A stretch of 64,000 bases of DNA from Cytophagaceae bacterium (GTDB lineage Bacteria > Bacteroidota > Bacteroidia > Cytophagales > Flexibacteraceae): the NCBI GenBank assembly GCA_947458545.1, contig CANGYH010000001.1:868001-932000 (forward strand), written 5' to 3'. The translations under genes were made by a program, and so were the position numbers. How positions within the stretch are numbered: the stretch's first letter is position 1; every line of letters begins with the position of its first letter. The notes below the pieces were generated by a model. That model did no database searches and was not told where the DNA came from. It saw only the letters and a list, made by a program, of their open reading frames with translations. This document shows, in pieces, positions 25,181-38,426 of this stretch.

Positions 25181-25816
25181 ATGTTTGCGATGTTTCCGCC
25201 GCTGGCTGATTTTGCGGTACTGGCCAGGCAGCCGACCATATCTCTAGACCTGGGGCACAGGTATCAGAAGCGCTCGCTGCTGAACAGATACTACATCCAG
25301 ACAGCTCAGGGCCCGCTCGGCCTGACCGTGCCGGTAGAGGGCCCGCAGTGGAATGTTGCTTATGGCGACATTCGCCTGCACTATGGCGATGACTGGCCGC
25401 GCAAGCACCTACGTGCGCTGGAGACCGCATACCGCCCCGCCCCCTACTACGAAGAGTACAGCCCAAGGCTGGCCAAGCTATTGAACCATAGGTATGACTT
25501 TTTGCACCAGCTCTCTGAGGCGGCCCTGTCATTTTGTCTGGAGCGGGCGGGGGTAAGCAAAAAGGTAGAAATTATTACAGCAGAGGCACACCCACCGAGC
25601 CAAAGTATCCGTTTTACGCCTATAATTACGCCCAATACCGCAACAGAAACGGGCGCGGAGGCCATGCTGGCATACCGCTCTGTTTTTGGTGCAGTATTTG
25701 ACCATCGCGTTTCAGTGTTAGATGCCCTTTTTTGCGCAGGGCCTCGACGCTTGCAGGCCTGGGTACAGGCAGCAGCGGAGGCAGCCACCGGCGGCGAAAC
25801 TTTGGCTTCGGACTAA
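25181..25816 (+). CDS. WbqC family protein
   Basis: 211 residues with the WbqC-like pattern: YQKRSLLNRYYIQTAQGPLG, LTVPVEGP, then the RKHLRALETAYRPAPYYEEY segment with aromatic and basic residues shared by the family, and LLNHRYDFLHQLSEAAL. Members occur in Bacteroidota and in O-antigen loci, where they are thought to assist sugar or glycan modification; the activity is not established. ATG at 25181 or 25190. It sits between the Cry-DASH gene and clpC; no glycan genes are adjacent. Confidence 0.82.
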   Translation: MFAMFPPLADFAVLARQPTISLDLGHRYQKRSLLNRYYIQTAQGPLGLTVPVEGPQWNVAYGDIRLHYGDDWPRKHLRALETAYRPAPYYEEYSPRLAKLLNHRYDFLHQLSEAALSFCLERAGVSKKVEIITAEAHPPSQSIRFTPIITPNTATETGAEAMLAYRSVFGAVFDHRVSVLDALFCAGPRRLQAWVQAAAEAATGGETLASD

Positions 25817-25844
25817 CAGTTAATTTTTACAGAAAGAACCACAC

Positions 25845-28400
25845 ATGGAGGCAAAGTTTTCTAACAGGGTCAAAGAGGTGATAACCCTCAGCCGGGAAGA
25901 GGCCCTGCGCCTCGGGCATGACTATATAGGCACCGAACACCTGCTGTTGGGCATGATCCGCGAAGGTGAAGGCATTGCTATCGGTGTCTTGAAAAAAATG
26001 GGCGTAGCGCTGGACGAGTTGCGCACGGCCATCGAAAAAGCTATCAAGGGTACGGCCACCCACAACGTAAAGAGCCAGTCTCAGATTCCGCTGACGCGGC
26101 AGTCTGAGAAGACGCTGAAGATCACCTACCTGGAGGCGCGTATCTTCAAGTCAGAGCTCATCGGCACGGAGCACCTGCTGCTGTCTATCCTGCGCGATCC
26201 GGACAATCTGGCCTCCCAGATTCTGTCTCGGTTCAACGTGACGTATGACACCGTGAAGGAGCTGCTTGAGTTCCAGACCGGGCCTACACCACGGAATGCG
26301 AGCGACACAGACGATGACTCGGACGATACGGGCCGCACATTTGGCTCGGGCTCTGGCTCGGGTGGCGGATCGGGATCTGGTAAAGAAGGTAAAGGGGGCG
26401 AGAAAAGCCGTACCCCTGTGCTGGACAACTTTGGCCGAGATTTGACCAAAGCCGCCGAAGACGGCAAGCTAGACCCCATCGTAGGCCGCGAGAAGGAGAT
26501 TGAGCGCGTGGCCCAGATCTTGAGCCGCCGCAAGAAGAACAACCCCATCTTGATTGGGGAGCCTGGCGTGGGTAAAACAGCCATTGCCGAAGGCCTGGCG
26601 CTGCGCATCATTCAAAAGAAGGTGAGCCGGGTGCTTTTCAACAAGCGTGTGGTAACGCTGGACCTGGCCTCGCTGGTGGCAGGTACCAAGTACCGGGGGC
26701 AGTTTGAGGAGCGCATGAAGGCCGTGATGAACGAGCTGGAAAAGTCGCCCGAGGTCATCCTGTTTATCGACGAGATTCACACGATTGTGGGTGCCGGCGG
26801 TGCCTCCGGGTCGCTGGATGCCAGCAATATGTTCAAGCCAGCGCTGGCCCGGGGCGACATCCAATGCATCGGGGCCACCACGCTGGACGAGTACCGGCAG
26901 TATATCGAGAAGGACGGTGCCTTGGCCCGCCGCTTCCAGATGGTGATGGTTGATGCTACCTCGCCGGAGGAGACGGTCCAGATCCTGGACAACATCAAGG
27001 AGAAGTACGAGAGCCACCACCACGTGAACTACACGGCCGAGGCCATCGACGCTTGCGTGAAGCTGTCGGACCGCTACATCAGCGATCGCTTCTTGCCGGA
27101 TAAGGCCATTGACGTCCTCGACGAGGCCGGTGCCCGCGTACACATCAACAACATCCACGTACCGAAGGAGATCGTGGACCTGGAGGACTCTATCGAGAAT
27201 ATCAAAAAGGAGAAAAACCGGGTCGTAAAGAGCCAGAAGTACGAGGAAGCTGCTCAACTGCGCGACAAGGAGAAAAAGCTGCTCGACCAATTGGAGCAGG
27301 CCAAGCTGCGCTGGGAAGAGGAGACCAAGACCAAGCGCTACACCGTAGACGAGCAAAACGTGGCCGAGGTAATCGGCATGATGACGGGCATCCCCGTGAA
27401 CCGCATTGCGCAGTCTGAAGGGCAGAAGCTGCTGACGATGGGCACCGAGCTGCAAGGTAAGGTCATCGGGCAGGAAGAAGCCATCAAGAAGCTGACCAAG
27501 GCCATCCAGCGTACTCGGGTGGGCTTGAAGGATCCGAAAAAGCCAATTGGCTCGTTCATCTTCCTGGGCCCGACGGGCGTGGGTAAGACGGAGCTGGCCA
27601 AGGTGCTTGCCACCTACCTCTTCGACAAAGACGATGCGCTGGTGCGTATCGATATGTCGGAGTACATGGAGAAGTTCTCCGTATCTCGGCTGGTGGGAGC
27701 GCCTCCCGGCTACGTAGGCTACGAAGAGGGTGGACAGTTGACGGAGAAAATCCGCCGCAAGCCCTACTCTGTCGTATTGCTGGACGAGATAGAAAAGGCG
27801 CATCCCGACGTGTTCAACATCCTGCTGCAGGTGCTGGACGACGGCATCTTGACGGATGGCCTGGGCCGCCGGGTGGACTTCCGCAACACGATCATCATCA
27901 TGACCTCCAACATCGGTGTACGAGACCTGAAGGACTTTGGCACCGGCATCGGCTTTGCCACCAAGGCCAAGATGGAGCAACAGGATGAGATCATGAAGCA
28001 GACGATCCAAAACGCGCTGCGCAAGGCTTTCTCGCCTGAGTTTTTGAACCGCCTCGACGACGTGATCGTGTTCAACTCGCTGCAACGCGAGCATATCCAC
28101 AAGATAATCGACATCTCTCTGGGCAAACTTTTCAGCCGGATTACAAGTCTCGGCTATCAAGTAGAGCTGTCAGAAAAGGCCAAAGACTTCTTGTCTGAAA
28201 AAGGCTACGACCAGCAATACGGTGCCCGTCCGCTGAACCGGGCCATCCAGAAGTATCTGGAGGATCCGGTAGCGGAAGAAATTCTGAAAGGCGAGGTGCA
28301 GCCAGGCGACACGCTGGTAGCCGAGCACACTGAAGGCGCCGAGGAGTTGACTATTGAGGTACGCAAGGCGGTGCCGGCCGAAGACAACCCGAAGTCTTAA
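25845..28400 (+). CDS. clpC: ATP-dependent Clp protease ATP-binding subunit ClpC
   Basis: An 851-residue Hsp100 unfoldase that feeds proteins to ClpP. The domains are an N-terminal Clp repeat pair (about 1-145), a Gly/Ser-rich flexible linker (about 165-185), and AAA-1 with [13 protein letters not shown] (about 239) and VILFIDEIH. The UVR/middle coiled region follows ([20 protein letters not shown], about 466), then AAA-2 with [12 protein letters not shown] (about 574) and [16 protein letters not shown], and a C-terminal D2 small domain. The Gly/Ser linker is unusually long. It has a strong terminator. Confidence 0.96.
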   Translation: MEAKFSNRVKEVITLSREEALRLGHDYIGTEHLLLGMIREGEGIAIGVLKKMGVALDELRTAIEKAIKGTATHNVKSQSQIPLTRQSEKTLKITYLEARIFKSELIGTEHLLLSILRDPDNLASQILSRFNVTYDTVKELLEFQTGPTPRNASDTDDDSDDTGRTFGSGSGSGGGSGSGKEGKGGEKSRTPVLDNFGRDLTKAAEDGKLDPIVGREKEIERVAQILSRRKKNNPILIGEPGVGKTAIAEGLALRIIQKKVSRVLFNKRVVTLDLASLVAGTKYRGQFEERMKAVMNELEKSPEVILFIDEIHTIVGAGGASGSLDASNMFKPALARGDIQCIGATTLDEYRQYIEKDGALARRFQMVMVDATSPEETVQILDNIKEKYESHHHVNYTAEAIDACVKLSDRYISDRFLPDKAIDVLDEAGARVHINNIHVPKEIVDLEDSIENIKKEKNRVVKSQKYEEAAQLRDKEKKLLDQLEQAKLRWEEETKTKRYTVDEQNVAEVIGMMTGIPVNRIAQSEGQKLLTMGTELQGKVIGQEEAIKKLTKAIQRTRVGLKDPKKPIGSFIFLGPTGVGKTELAKVLATYLFDKDDALVRIDMSEYMEKFSVSRLVGAPPGYVGYEEGGQLTEKIRRKPYSVVLLDEIEKAHPDVFNILLQVLDDGILTDGLGRRVDFRNTIIIMTSNIGVRDLKDFGTGIGFATKAKMEQQDEIMKQTIQNALRKAFSPEFLNRLDDVIVFNSLQREHIHKIIDISLGKLFSRITSLGYQVELSEKAKDFLSEKGYDQQYGARPLNRAIQKYLEDPVAEEILKGEVQPGDTLVAEHTEGAEELTIEVRKAVPAEDNPKS

Positions 28401-28420
28401 GCCTAACCAGATACATTTCT

Positions 28421-28460
28421 AACGGCTGGCCCTCCATTTGGGGCCAGCCGTTTTGTTTTT
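28421..28460 (+). terminator. Rho-independent terminator after clpC
   Basis: AACGGCTGGCCC (28421-28432) pairs with GGGCCAGCCGTT (28441-28452) and is followed by TTGTTTTT. Confidence 0.88.
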
Positions 28461-28488
28461 GGGGCTTTCAACCATCAGATTAACGGGG

Positions 28489-28517
28489 TTGTCTAGTTTG
28501 GGACAGGCGTATATTTG
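28489..28517 (+). promoter_or_regulatory. Bacteroidota promoter for the T9SS cargo gene
   Basis: TTG at 28489-28491, 18-base spacer, TATATTTG at 28510-28517. The ATG is 17 bases downstream. Confidence 0.6.
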
Positions 28518-28533
28518 GGCCTAACTGCACATC

Positions 28534-31667
<3,134 letters not shown>

Positions 31668-31702
31668 CCCAACCGTGGCCTTGCCTGCCATATTTGCAAG
31701 GC

Positions 31703-34240
31703 ATGAACCTCCAACTGCTTTTGCGGCGTGCGCTGCCGCATGTTCTGGTGCTGGCCTCTTTTGTGTTGGCCATTTCGGTGTATTTCAATCCGCTGGTGTT
31801 CAAAGGCTATGCGCTCAAACAAGGCGACGCGGGCCAATGGGCCGGTGCCGCTCAGGAGATCATCGAGCACCGGGCCAAGCATGGCGAGGAGCCGCTCTGG
31901 AGCAACGGGATGTTCGGAGGGATGCCTGCCTACGTTATCTCGGTAGTGTACCCCGGTGAGGCTGTGGCCTATGTAGAGAAGGTACTGACACTGGGCCTCC
32001 CCTACCCGGCCAACATTTTGCTGGTGGCGCTGATTTGCTACTACATCCTAATGCTAGCCCTAGGCCGACGACCGGCCGAGGCCGCCCTCGGAGCAGTGGC
32101 GTTTACCTTCTTCACGTTCTCTTTCGTGTCTATAGAAGCGGGGCACAACTCCAAGGTTCGAGCTATGGCTATGGCGCCGCTGGTGCTGGCAGGCATTGCC
32201 CTGATGTACCGAGACAGGCGCTGGCTGGGCTTTGCGCTCACGGCGCTGGGCATGGCGCTGCACATCCACGCGGGGCACTATCAGATAACGTATTACCTGG
32301 CCATGTTCTGCGCCTTCATCGGCGTGGGGATGTTTTTGGAGGCGCTTCGGGTACGACAGGTGCAGGCATTCATCATCCAGAGCGCATTGCTGGTGCTGGC
32401 CGCCGGTGTCGGTGTGGGGGCCAATGCAGGCCGCCTGCTGACGCTGCAAGAGTATGCGCCTTACTCTATGCGGGGCAAGTCTGAACTTACGCCCAAGGCC
32501 CCGGAAGCCGGACTGGCCAACAAACCCACAGACGGCGGCCTAGACCGCGACTATGTGTTCCGCTGGAGCAACCAGGTGGGCGAGACCTTCACACTGCTGG
32601 TACCCAGCTTCCGCGGCGGCGGCAGCCAAGAGCCCATCGACAAGAAGGGCCCCGTGGCCGACTTTCTGCGCAACCAAGGCTATGACGCCAGCCAGATCCA
32701 AGGGCTGCCGCTCTATTGGGGCGACCAGCCCTTCACCTCTGGCCCGGTATATGCCGGGGCTATTGTGATACTGCTGGCCGTGCTAGGCCTGGCCGTGTTG
32801 CCGGGCACCACGGGCATCTGGCTTAGCCTGGCCATCCTCTTTAGCGTGGTGCTGACCTGGGGCAAGCACTGGGAGGGGTTCAACTACTTCATGTACGATC
32901 ACTTTCCGGCCTACCGGCAGTTCCGCAGCGTTACGATGGCCATCGTCATTGCACAATGGGCGCTGCCCTGGCTGGGTGTGCTGGGCCTGGGGCGCTTTGT
33001 GCAGATGGTAGAGCAAGACAATGCTACGGCTGCACCCCAACTGCGCCGCAAGCTGATGCTGGCGGCAGGCATCGTAGGTGGGCTGCTGCTGGCCTTTGCG
33101 CTCATCCCCAGCCTGGCAGGCGATTTTACCACGCCCAACGATGAGCAGATGGGCAAAGACAACATGGCCCTGGTCTCTGCCATGATCGAGGAGCGCGAGT
33201 CTATGCTGCGCGGCGATGCCTTCCGCTCGTTGGTGTTTGTATTGCTGGCCGTGGGGTTGCTTTGGGCGCTGATGCGCCGGTGGCTTAAACCTGCGTTGGT
33301 GGTGCCCGCCTTGGCCGTGTTGGTGTTGGCCGACCTGTGGGCCGTCAACAGCCGGTACCTCAATAAGAGCAGCTTTGAGCGCAACTACTACGAGCAGCGC
33401 TTTACCCCCTCTGCCGCCGACGAGCGTATGCGCCAGGCCTTACCTTACCACGAGTATCGGGTGCTCAACCTGCGGGGCACGTTTGAAGAAACGCAGACGA
33501 GCTACTTCCACCAAAGCCTGGGAGGCTACAGCCCTGCCAAGGTACGCCGCTACCAAGACCTGATCGAAGGGCCGCTGTCGGAGAACATCCAGCGGTTGAC
33601 GCAGATGTTTTCTACAGGAGCCACTTCAGCTGACTCAGTATTTGGGCAACTGCCGGTGCTCAATATGCTCAACACGCGCTTTGTCAAGTTTGGAGACAAG
33701 GCCGAGGAGGTCATCGACAACCCCCGCGCCTTGGGCACAGCTTGGTTTGTGGGCAGCGTGCGGGCCGTAAACAGCCCCGATGAGGAGATTGCAGCCATCA
33801 ACGCACCCGGCTTTGACCCCAGAGCCGTGGCGGTGATAGACCAGTCTAAATTCAAGACCAAGGCCAACCTCTTCAACACGGCCGGGGCAACCGCTAAGAC
33901 CACCGATTGGCGCAGCAACAAGCTGACCTACGAGGTGAACACCCCCGGCCCCGGCCTGCTGGTGATGAGTGAGATCTATTACCCCAAAGGCTGGGTAGCC
34001 ACCATAGACGGCCAGCCCGCTGAACTGCTGCGGGCCGACTATGCCCTGCGCGCCCTGGAGGTGCCCGCCGGCAAGCATACGGTAGTGCTCAGCTTCGAGC
34101 CGGAGAGCTTCAAGCTGGGCAACCTGGTCTCGTCTATCTCTTCTGTCCTGATATATGTGCTGCTGGGGGCCGGTATATGGATGGCCTACAAGCGCCAAAA
34201 AGCAACCGCGCAAGCGCCTGCAGCAGAGCCGGTGGCCTAA
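31703..34240 (+). CDS. YfhO-family polytopic membrane protein
   Basis: 845 residues with about a dozen membrane helices in the first two thirds and a soluble C-terminal part. The order ALKQGDAGQWAGAAQEIIEH, LWSNGMFGGMPAYVIS, NSKVRAMAMAPLVLAGI, HIHAGHYQITYYLAMF and FPAYRQFRSVTM is typical of Bacteroidota YfhO-type proteins, which have a GT-C glycosyltransferase-like architecture. ATG at 31703, just 35 bases after ligA. The family is tied to lipid-linked sugar transfer in Firmicutes; the substrate here is unknown. A terminator follows. Confidence 0.85.
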   Translation: MNLQLLLRRALPHVLVLASFVLAISVYFNPLVFKGYALKQGDAGQWAGAAQEIIEHRAKHGEEPLWSNGMFGGMPAYVISVVYPGEAVAYVEKVLTLGLPYPANILLVALICYYILMLALGRRPAEAALGAVAFTFFTFSFVSIEAGHNSKVRAMAMAPLVLAGIALMYRDRRWLGFALTALGMALHIHAGHYQITYYLAMFCAFIGVGMFLEALRVRQVQAFIIQSALLVLAAGVGVGANAGRLLTLQEYAPYSMRGKSELTPKAPEAGLANKPTDGGLDRDYVFRWSNQVGETFTLLVPSFRGGGSQEPIDKKGPVADFLRNQGYDASQIQGLPLYWGDQPFTSGPVYAGAIVILLAVLGLAVLPGTTGIWLSLAILFSVVLTWGKHWEGFNYFMYDHFPAYRQFRSVTMAIVIAQWALPWLGVLGLGRFVQMVEQDNATAAPQLRRKLMLAAGIVGGLLLAFALIPSLAGDFTTPNDEQMGKDNMALVSAMIEERESMLRGDAFRSLVFVLLAVGLLWALMRRWLKPALVVPALAVLVLADLWAVNSRYLNKSSFERNYYEQRFTPSAADERMRQALPYHEYRVLNLRGTFEETQTSYFHQSLGGYSPAKVRRYQDLIEGPLSENIQRLTQMFSTGATSADSVFGQLPVLNMLNTRFVKFGDKAEEVIDNPRALGTAWFVGSVRAVNSPDEEIAAINAPGFDPRAVAVIDQSKFKTKANLFNTAGATAKTTDWRSNKLTYEVNTPGPGLLVMSEIYYPKGWVATIDGQPAELLRADYALRALEVPAGKHTVVLSFEPESFKLGNLVSSISSVLIYVLLGAGIWMAYKRQKATAQAPAAEPVA

Positions 34241-34296
34241 CCCGGCTGGCATGCCGTGCGTTTGATGAAAACGATTAGGGGCTATTTGACCTTATA

Positions 34297-34336
34297 ACAG
34301 AGGCGAGGCCAGGCAGGCCTCGTCTCTGTTGATTTT
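34297..34336 (+). terminator. Rho-independent terminator after the YfhO gene
   Basis: ACAGAG-G-CGAGGCC (34297-34310) pairs with GGCCTCG-T-CTCTGT (34316-34329), followed by TGATTTT. Confidence 0.7.
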
Positions 34337-34365
34337 AAGGGCCTTGGTGCCCGGCACCGCTATGT

Positions 34366-36822
34366 ATGTTGCATCCACGGTTACAGCACTGGCTTGATGA
34401 AAAGGGGCTGCAGCCCTTTGCCTTTCAGCAAACGTGTTGGGCACACATTGAGGCCGGGCAGAGCGGACTACTGAACGCCCCGACGGGCTCGGGCAAGACG
34501 TACGCCGTGCTGCTGGGCTTTCTGAACCGCTTTCTGCATGAGGGGGCTGACGCCCGCCACGGCCTGCACCTGCTCTGGATAACCCCGCTGAAGGCGCTGG
34601 CCAAAGACTTCCACCAAGGCCTGGAGGCTGTGCTGGCCGATTTGATGCCTGCATGGAAGGCCGGGCTGCGCATGGGCGACACCTCTACCAAAGAGCGGGC
34701 TGCCCAGAAGCGGGCCATGCCCCAGGTGCTGGTTACCACACCTGAGAGCCTGCATTTGCTCATCAGCCAAAAAGGCCATGCAGAGCTGTTTATGCACCTG
34801 CAGGGGGTGGTGATTGATGAGTGGCACGAGCTGCTGGGCAGCAAGCGCGGTGTGCAGACGGAGCTGGGCCTGGCCCATTTGCGGCGCATCGTGCCCGGCA
34901 CCTTGCAGGTATGGGGCGTGTCGGCCACCATAGGCAACATGGCGCAGGCCCAAGAGGTACTGCTAGGCCCCGGCCGCGCCAAGCAAGCTGCCACCGTAAG
35001 GGCAGATGTGCCCAAGCACTACCGGGTAGAGACGGTCATCCCCGAGCACATAGACAACTTCCCCTGGAGCGGGCATTTGGGGCTGAACATGATCAGGCAG
35101 GTGATTCCGCTGCTAGAGGAGCCGCGCACCTGCCTGGTCTTTACCAACACCCGCGCCCAGGCCGAAATGTGGTACCGCGGCCTGCTGGAGGTCATGCCCG
35201 ACCTGGCCGGACAGTCGGCCCTGCACCACGGCTCGCTGGAGCGCGACATCCGAGCCTGGGTAGAAGATGCCCTGCGGGCAGGCAAGGTGAAGGTAGTCGT
35301 CACGACGAGCAGCCTGGATTTGGGCGTGGACTTCTCGCCGGTGGACAGGGTCGTTCAGATCGGTAGCCCCAAGGGTGTGGGGCGTATGCTGCAACGGGCG
35401 GGCCGCAGCGGCCACCGGCCGGGTGCCACCTCGGAGCTTTTCCTGGTGCCGACCAATGCCCTGGAGATTGTCGAGTTTGAGGCCCTAAAGGTGGGAATGC
35501 AGGCCGGTGACATCGAGAGCCGGCCGCCGGTGCTTTACCCGCTGGATGTGCTGATCCAGTATCTGATGACGCTGGCCATCGGCGACGGTTTCCGCCTGGA
35601 GGAGGTTCGCCAAGAGCTGCAAGACACCTATGCCTACTCGCACCTGGAGCTGGACAGGCTCAGTTGGGCGCTACACTTTTTGCTGCACGGCGGCCAGGCC
35701 CTGCAACAGTACGACGAATACGCCAAGCTGGAGGAGCCCGTGCCGGGGTTCTTTAAGGTAGAGAGCAAGCGCGTTGCCATGCGCCATCGGATGAGCATGG
35801 GTACCATCGTGAGCTCGGCCAGTATCCGCATCAAGTTTGTGACGGGGGGCTACATCGGCACCGTAGAGGAGACTTTCTTGACCAGCCTGCAGCCAGGAGA
35901 TACGTTCTGGTTTGCTGGCCGGCCGCTGGAGTTTGTGCAGGTAAAGGGGCTGGACATGCTGGTGCGCAAGAGCAAGGCCAAAAAAGGTCTGGTGCCTCGC
36001 TGGGGCGGCGGACGTATGCCGCTCAGCAGCAACCTGTCAGACCTGCTGCGCATGCAGCTGGGCCGCCAAGGCCGGCACGACGACCCGGCCGACCCGCTCC
36101 ATGCCGTGCAGAACCTGCTCGACATCCAGCAGCGGTGGAGCCTGGTGCCCGATGCAAGCACCTTTTTGGTAGAACACTTGGCAGACCGGGAGGGGATGCA
36201 CCTGTTCTTCTACCCCTTTGAGGGGCGGGCCGTGCATGAGATTCTGAGCAGCCTGGTGGCCTGGCGGATTGCCCAGGTCTATGAGGCCACCTTCTCGATT
36301 GCCATGAACGACTATGGCTTTGAGCTGGCCTGCGACCAGAAGCTGGACCCCGAAGACCTACTGGCGCTCGACTTATTCTCTACCGACTATCTGCGGCAAG
36401 ACCTGGAGCAGTCCATCAACAAGACAGACATGGCCCGGCGGCGCTTTCGGGATGTGGCCACAATTTCTGGGCTGCTTTTTACGGGTATGCCCGGCCAGCG
36501 CGTGAAGGACAAGCACCTGCAAAGCGGCAGCAACCTGCTCTACGACGTTTTCCGCCAATACGAGCCGGACAACCTGCTGCTGACCCAGGCCATGGACGAG
36601 GTTTTCAACTTCGAAGTAGAGGAAAGCCGCCTCGTGCGCACACTGGAGCGCATACAGCAACAAAAGGTTGTGCTCAAGAGACTGACGCGGCCTACCCCGT
36701 TTGCCTTCCCGATTCTGACAGATGGCTTGCGCGAGAAGCTGTCGGGCGAAACGCTGGATAACCGCATCCGCCGCATGCTGGAGAGCCTGGAAAAGGCCGC
36801 GGCAGGCAAAGCAGAGGCTTAG
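34366..36822 (+). CDS. Ligase-associated DEXH-box helicase (Lhr-like)
   Basis: An 818-residue superfamily 2 helicase. Walker A is APTGSGKT at about 38-45, motif Ia is WITPLKALAKDF, motif II is VIDEWHELLGSKRG (DEWH, near residue 150), and motif III is VSATIGN. Motifs V and VI are seen in TSSLDLGVDFSPVDRVVQIG and QRAGRSGHRPG. A winged-helix and Lhr-type C-terminal region follows (about 410-800). Bacteroidota usually encode this protein next to an ATP-dependent DNA ligase, an exonuclease and a PdeM phosphoesterase; none of these neighbours is here. It is followed by an unrelated minus-strand gene. Confidence 0.9.
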   Translation: MLHPRLQHWLDEKGLQPFAFQQTCWAHIEAGQSGLLNAPTGSGKTYAVLLGFLNRFLHEGADARHGLHLLWITPLKALAKDFHQGLEAVLADLMPAWKAGLRMGDTSTKERAAQKRAMPQVLVTTPESLHLLISQKGHAELFMHLQGVVIDEWHELLGSKRGVQTELGLAHLRRIVPGTLQVWGVSATIGNMAQAQEVLLGPGRAKQAATVRADVPKHYRVETVIPEHIDNFPWSGHLGLNMIRQVIPLLEEPRTCLVFTNTRAQAEMWYRGLLEVMPDLAGQSALHHGSLERDIRAWVEDALRAGKVKVVVTTSSLDLGVDFSPVDRVVQIGSPKGVGRMLQRAGRSGHRPGATSELFLVPTNALEIVEFEALKVGMQAGDIESRPPVLYPLDVLIQYLMTLAIGDGFRLEEVRQELQDTYAYSHLELDRLSWALHFLLHGGQALQQYDEYAKLEEPVPGFFKVESKRVAMRHRMSMGTIVSSASIRIKFVTGGYIGTVEETFLTSLQPGDTFWFAGRPLEFVQVKGLDMLVRKSKAKKGLVPRWGGGRMPLSSNLSDLLRMQLGRQGRHDDPADPLHAVQNLLDIQQRWSLVPDASTFLVEHLADREGMHLFFYPFEGRAVHEILSSLVAWRIAQVYEATFSIAMNDYGFELACDQKLDPEDLLALDLFSTDYLRQDLEQSINKTDMARRRFRDVATISGLLFTGMPGQRVKDKHLQSGSNLLYDVFRQYEPDNLLLTQAMDEVFNFEVEESRLVRTLERIQQQKVVLKRLTRPTPFAFPILTDGLREKLSGETLDNRIRRMLESLEKAAAGKAEA

Positions 36823-36825
36823 GGC

Positions 36826-37746
36826 CTAGACCCTGACTGACTGCCCTACGACGGGCGTGCCGTCCTCGTAGCTGAGGATGATGTCTTGGGGCAGCAGCTG
36901 GTGGGTGGTAGGATGGATAAAGTCTCGCATGATGGTGCCCGTGCAATAATTGTCTATGTTGGGGGCACCGATGTGGTGGCGGGCATCGTCTAGGTGCACG
37001 GTGCGGAAGTCTATCGAAAAGCGCGTCTTGCCAGAATGGTTGGGTATGGAAGCGTGCAGGTGCGTACCCGAGAAGACGATCATAGATCCAACGGGCGGAA
37101 TGATGACCATCTCGTTGCTGTCGTCTATGGGCTCAAGGGGTAGTGGGCGTTTGCGGCCGTTTTCTTGTGCCAGGCCTTGGGCAATGAGGCGGCTTCGCTG
37201 GTTCCATTCATGGCAATTGTAACCCTTGCTGCCGTTTTCTACATGACGGCTGTAATAGTCTGGGTAAAAGACCATGGCGTTTTGCGGCGACACATCGTAG
37301 ATGGGGAACCACCAGTTGATCTGACACAGCGGGCCAGAGAACCAGGTGTCGCGGTGGGCGTCAAAGGCGTAAGCGATGCCGGTCGTCAGGTAATTGTCGC
37401 TAGTGCTGGTGCGCATACGCGGCAGGTCGAAGTAGGTCTTCTCGACGTCGCAGCCAACATCAGCCAAGATGTCTCGCATGATACGCTTACCCTCGGGCGA
37501 GTTGACAAACCTGGGCTTGAGGTCATTAAGCAGTGCCTCGTAGGCTTGCACGTCCATTTCATACTGTGCCAACTCTGGATTGCGCCCGCCGAAGGCGTCT
37601 TCAATCATTTGTCGGGCCAGGGTTACCAGATCAAGCACTGGTTTACGTGGACTGTAGAGGTAGAGATGCCCCCTATACAGATTTTGCCGGCGCTCGTCGT
37701 CGGCATGGGCACTATCCAGATAAAGTATGTTTTTGGCGTTGAGCAT
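36826..37746 (-). CDS. Putative Fe(II)/2-oxoglutarate-dependent oxygenase (phytanoyl-CoA dioxygenase-like)
   Basis: 306 residues from ATG 37746; longer starts up to 37866 are not supported. A double-stranded beta-helix metal site is suggested by AFDAHRDTWFSG (His and Asp two residues apart) and, much later, GTHLHASIPNHSGKTRFSID, which can supply the distal His and the 2-oxoglutarate-binding Arg. INWWFPIYDVSPQNAMVFYP, with several aromatic residues, lies between. The overall pattern fits a PhyH-like hydroxylase acting on a small molecule. The substrate is unknown and no biosynthetic genes are adjacent. It overlaps none of its neighbours and ends 4 bases from the helicase gene. Confidence 0.6.
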   Translation of the reverse strand: MLNAKNILYLDSAHADDERRQNLYRGHLYLYSPRKPVLDLVTLARQMIEDAFGGRNPELAQYEMDVQAYEALLNDLKPRFVNSPEGKRIMRDILADVGCDVEKTYFDLPRMRTSTSDNYLTTGIAYAFDAHRDTWFSGPLCQINWWFPIYDVSPQNAMVFYPDYYSRHVENGSKGYNCHEWNQRSRLIAQGLAQENGRKRPLPLEPIDDSNEMVIIPPVGSMIVFSGTHLHASIPNHSGKTRFSIDFRTVHLDDARHHIGAPNIDNYCTGTIMRDFIHPTTHQLLPQDIILSYEDGTPVVGQSVRV

Positions 37747-38005
37747 ACGGAGAGTTGCAGCAACAAGTGGATGTCTGTGGAAGGGCAAGCGTAAAACGGC
37801 GCATGAAGACCAATAGCCGGGACGCTTTCTTATAAAAGTAACAAAGCCAGGGCACAATCCAGCCATGGTAGGCCCTAATCTGTGCCGATGCCAAGGTAGC
37901 AGGGCCAGACTAACAAGTTAAAAGAACATTGCAGATAAAACTAACACCATTAGACGGCATGTCCTTTTTAGTTTATGGGCTGGCAGTGCGGGGCAGGCGT
38001 TTGCG

Positions 38006-38013
38006 TATCTTTG
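38006..38013 (+). promoter_or_regulatory. Bacteroidota -7 element TATCTTTG for the DUF3467 gene
   Basis: A TAnnTTTG match only 4 bases before the ATG at 38018. If used, the transcript would start at or inside the first codons; the second in-frame ATG at 38021 could then serve. Confidence 0.35.
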
Positions 38014-38017
38014 CCTT

Positions 38018-38353
38018 ATGATGCAACAGCCCATCGCAGACCAAGATCAGGCCCAAGACCCTAACCAGCTCTCTGTAGAACTGTCGGAAGAGATGGCTGA
38101 GGGCGTGTTTTGCAATCTTGCCATGATAGCGCACTCCAATGGCGAGTTTGTGCTTGACTTTATCCGCGTAATGCCCGGGCTGCCTAAGGCTAAGGTTAAA
38201 AGCCGCGTGGTGGTAACGCCCGAGCATGCGCTGCGCCTGCTCAATGCACTGCAAGACAACATAGGCCGGTACGAAGAGACCTTCGGGCCCATCAAGCGCG
38301 ACGACTTCGCGCAGATTCCTTTTAATTTTGGCGGCCAAATGGGCCAAGCCTAA
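38018..38353 (+). CDS. DUF3467 domain-containing protein
   Basis: 111 residues. It matches the small DUF3467 family of Bacteroidota and others: LSVELSEEMAEGVFCNLAMI, AHSNGEFVLDFIRVMPGLPK, AKVKSRVVVTPEHALRLLNA and LQDNIGRYEETFGPI. It is a soluble cytoplasmic protein with no known biochemical role. It stands just upstream of pdhA, with a 73-bp gap, and may be co-transcribed. The acidic, Gln-rich N-terminal 20 residues are variable. Confidence 0.85.
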   Translation: MMQQPIADQDQAQDPNQLSVELSEEMAEGVFCNLAMIAHSNGEFVLDFIRVMPGLPKAKVKSRVVVTPEHALRLLNALQDNIGRYEETFGPIKRDDFAQIPFNFGGQMGQA

Positions 38354-38426
38354 GCAGGTAGGTATCCAACTGCATCCCATCTGACTTTTGCCCTAGCTAC
38401 AACACAACTGCATTTACCACAGATAC

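Noticed and set aside
26469-28160. A 563-residue open frame antisense to clpC
   Set aside because: It lies fully within clpC in the opposite direction. Its translation is low-complexity and rich in Leu, Val, His and Gln, as expected from the complement of a GC-rich gene, with no recognisable domain.
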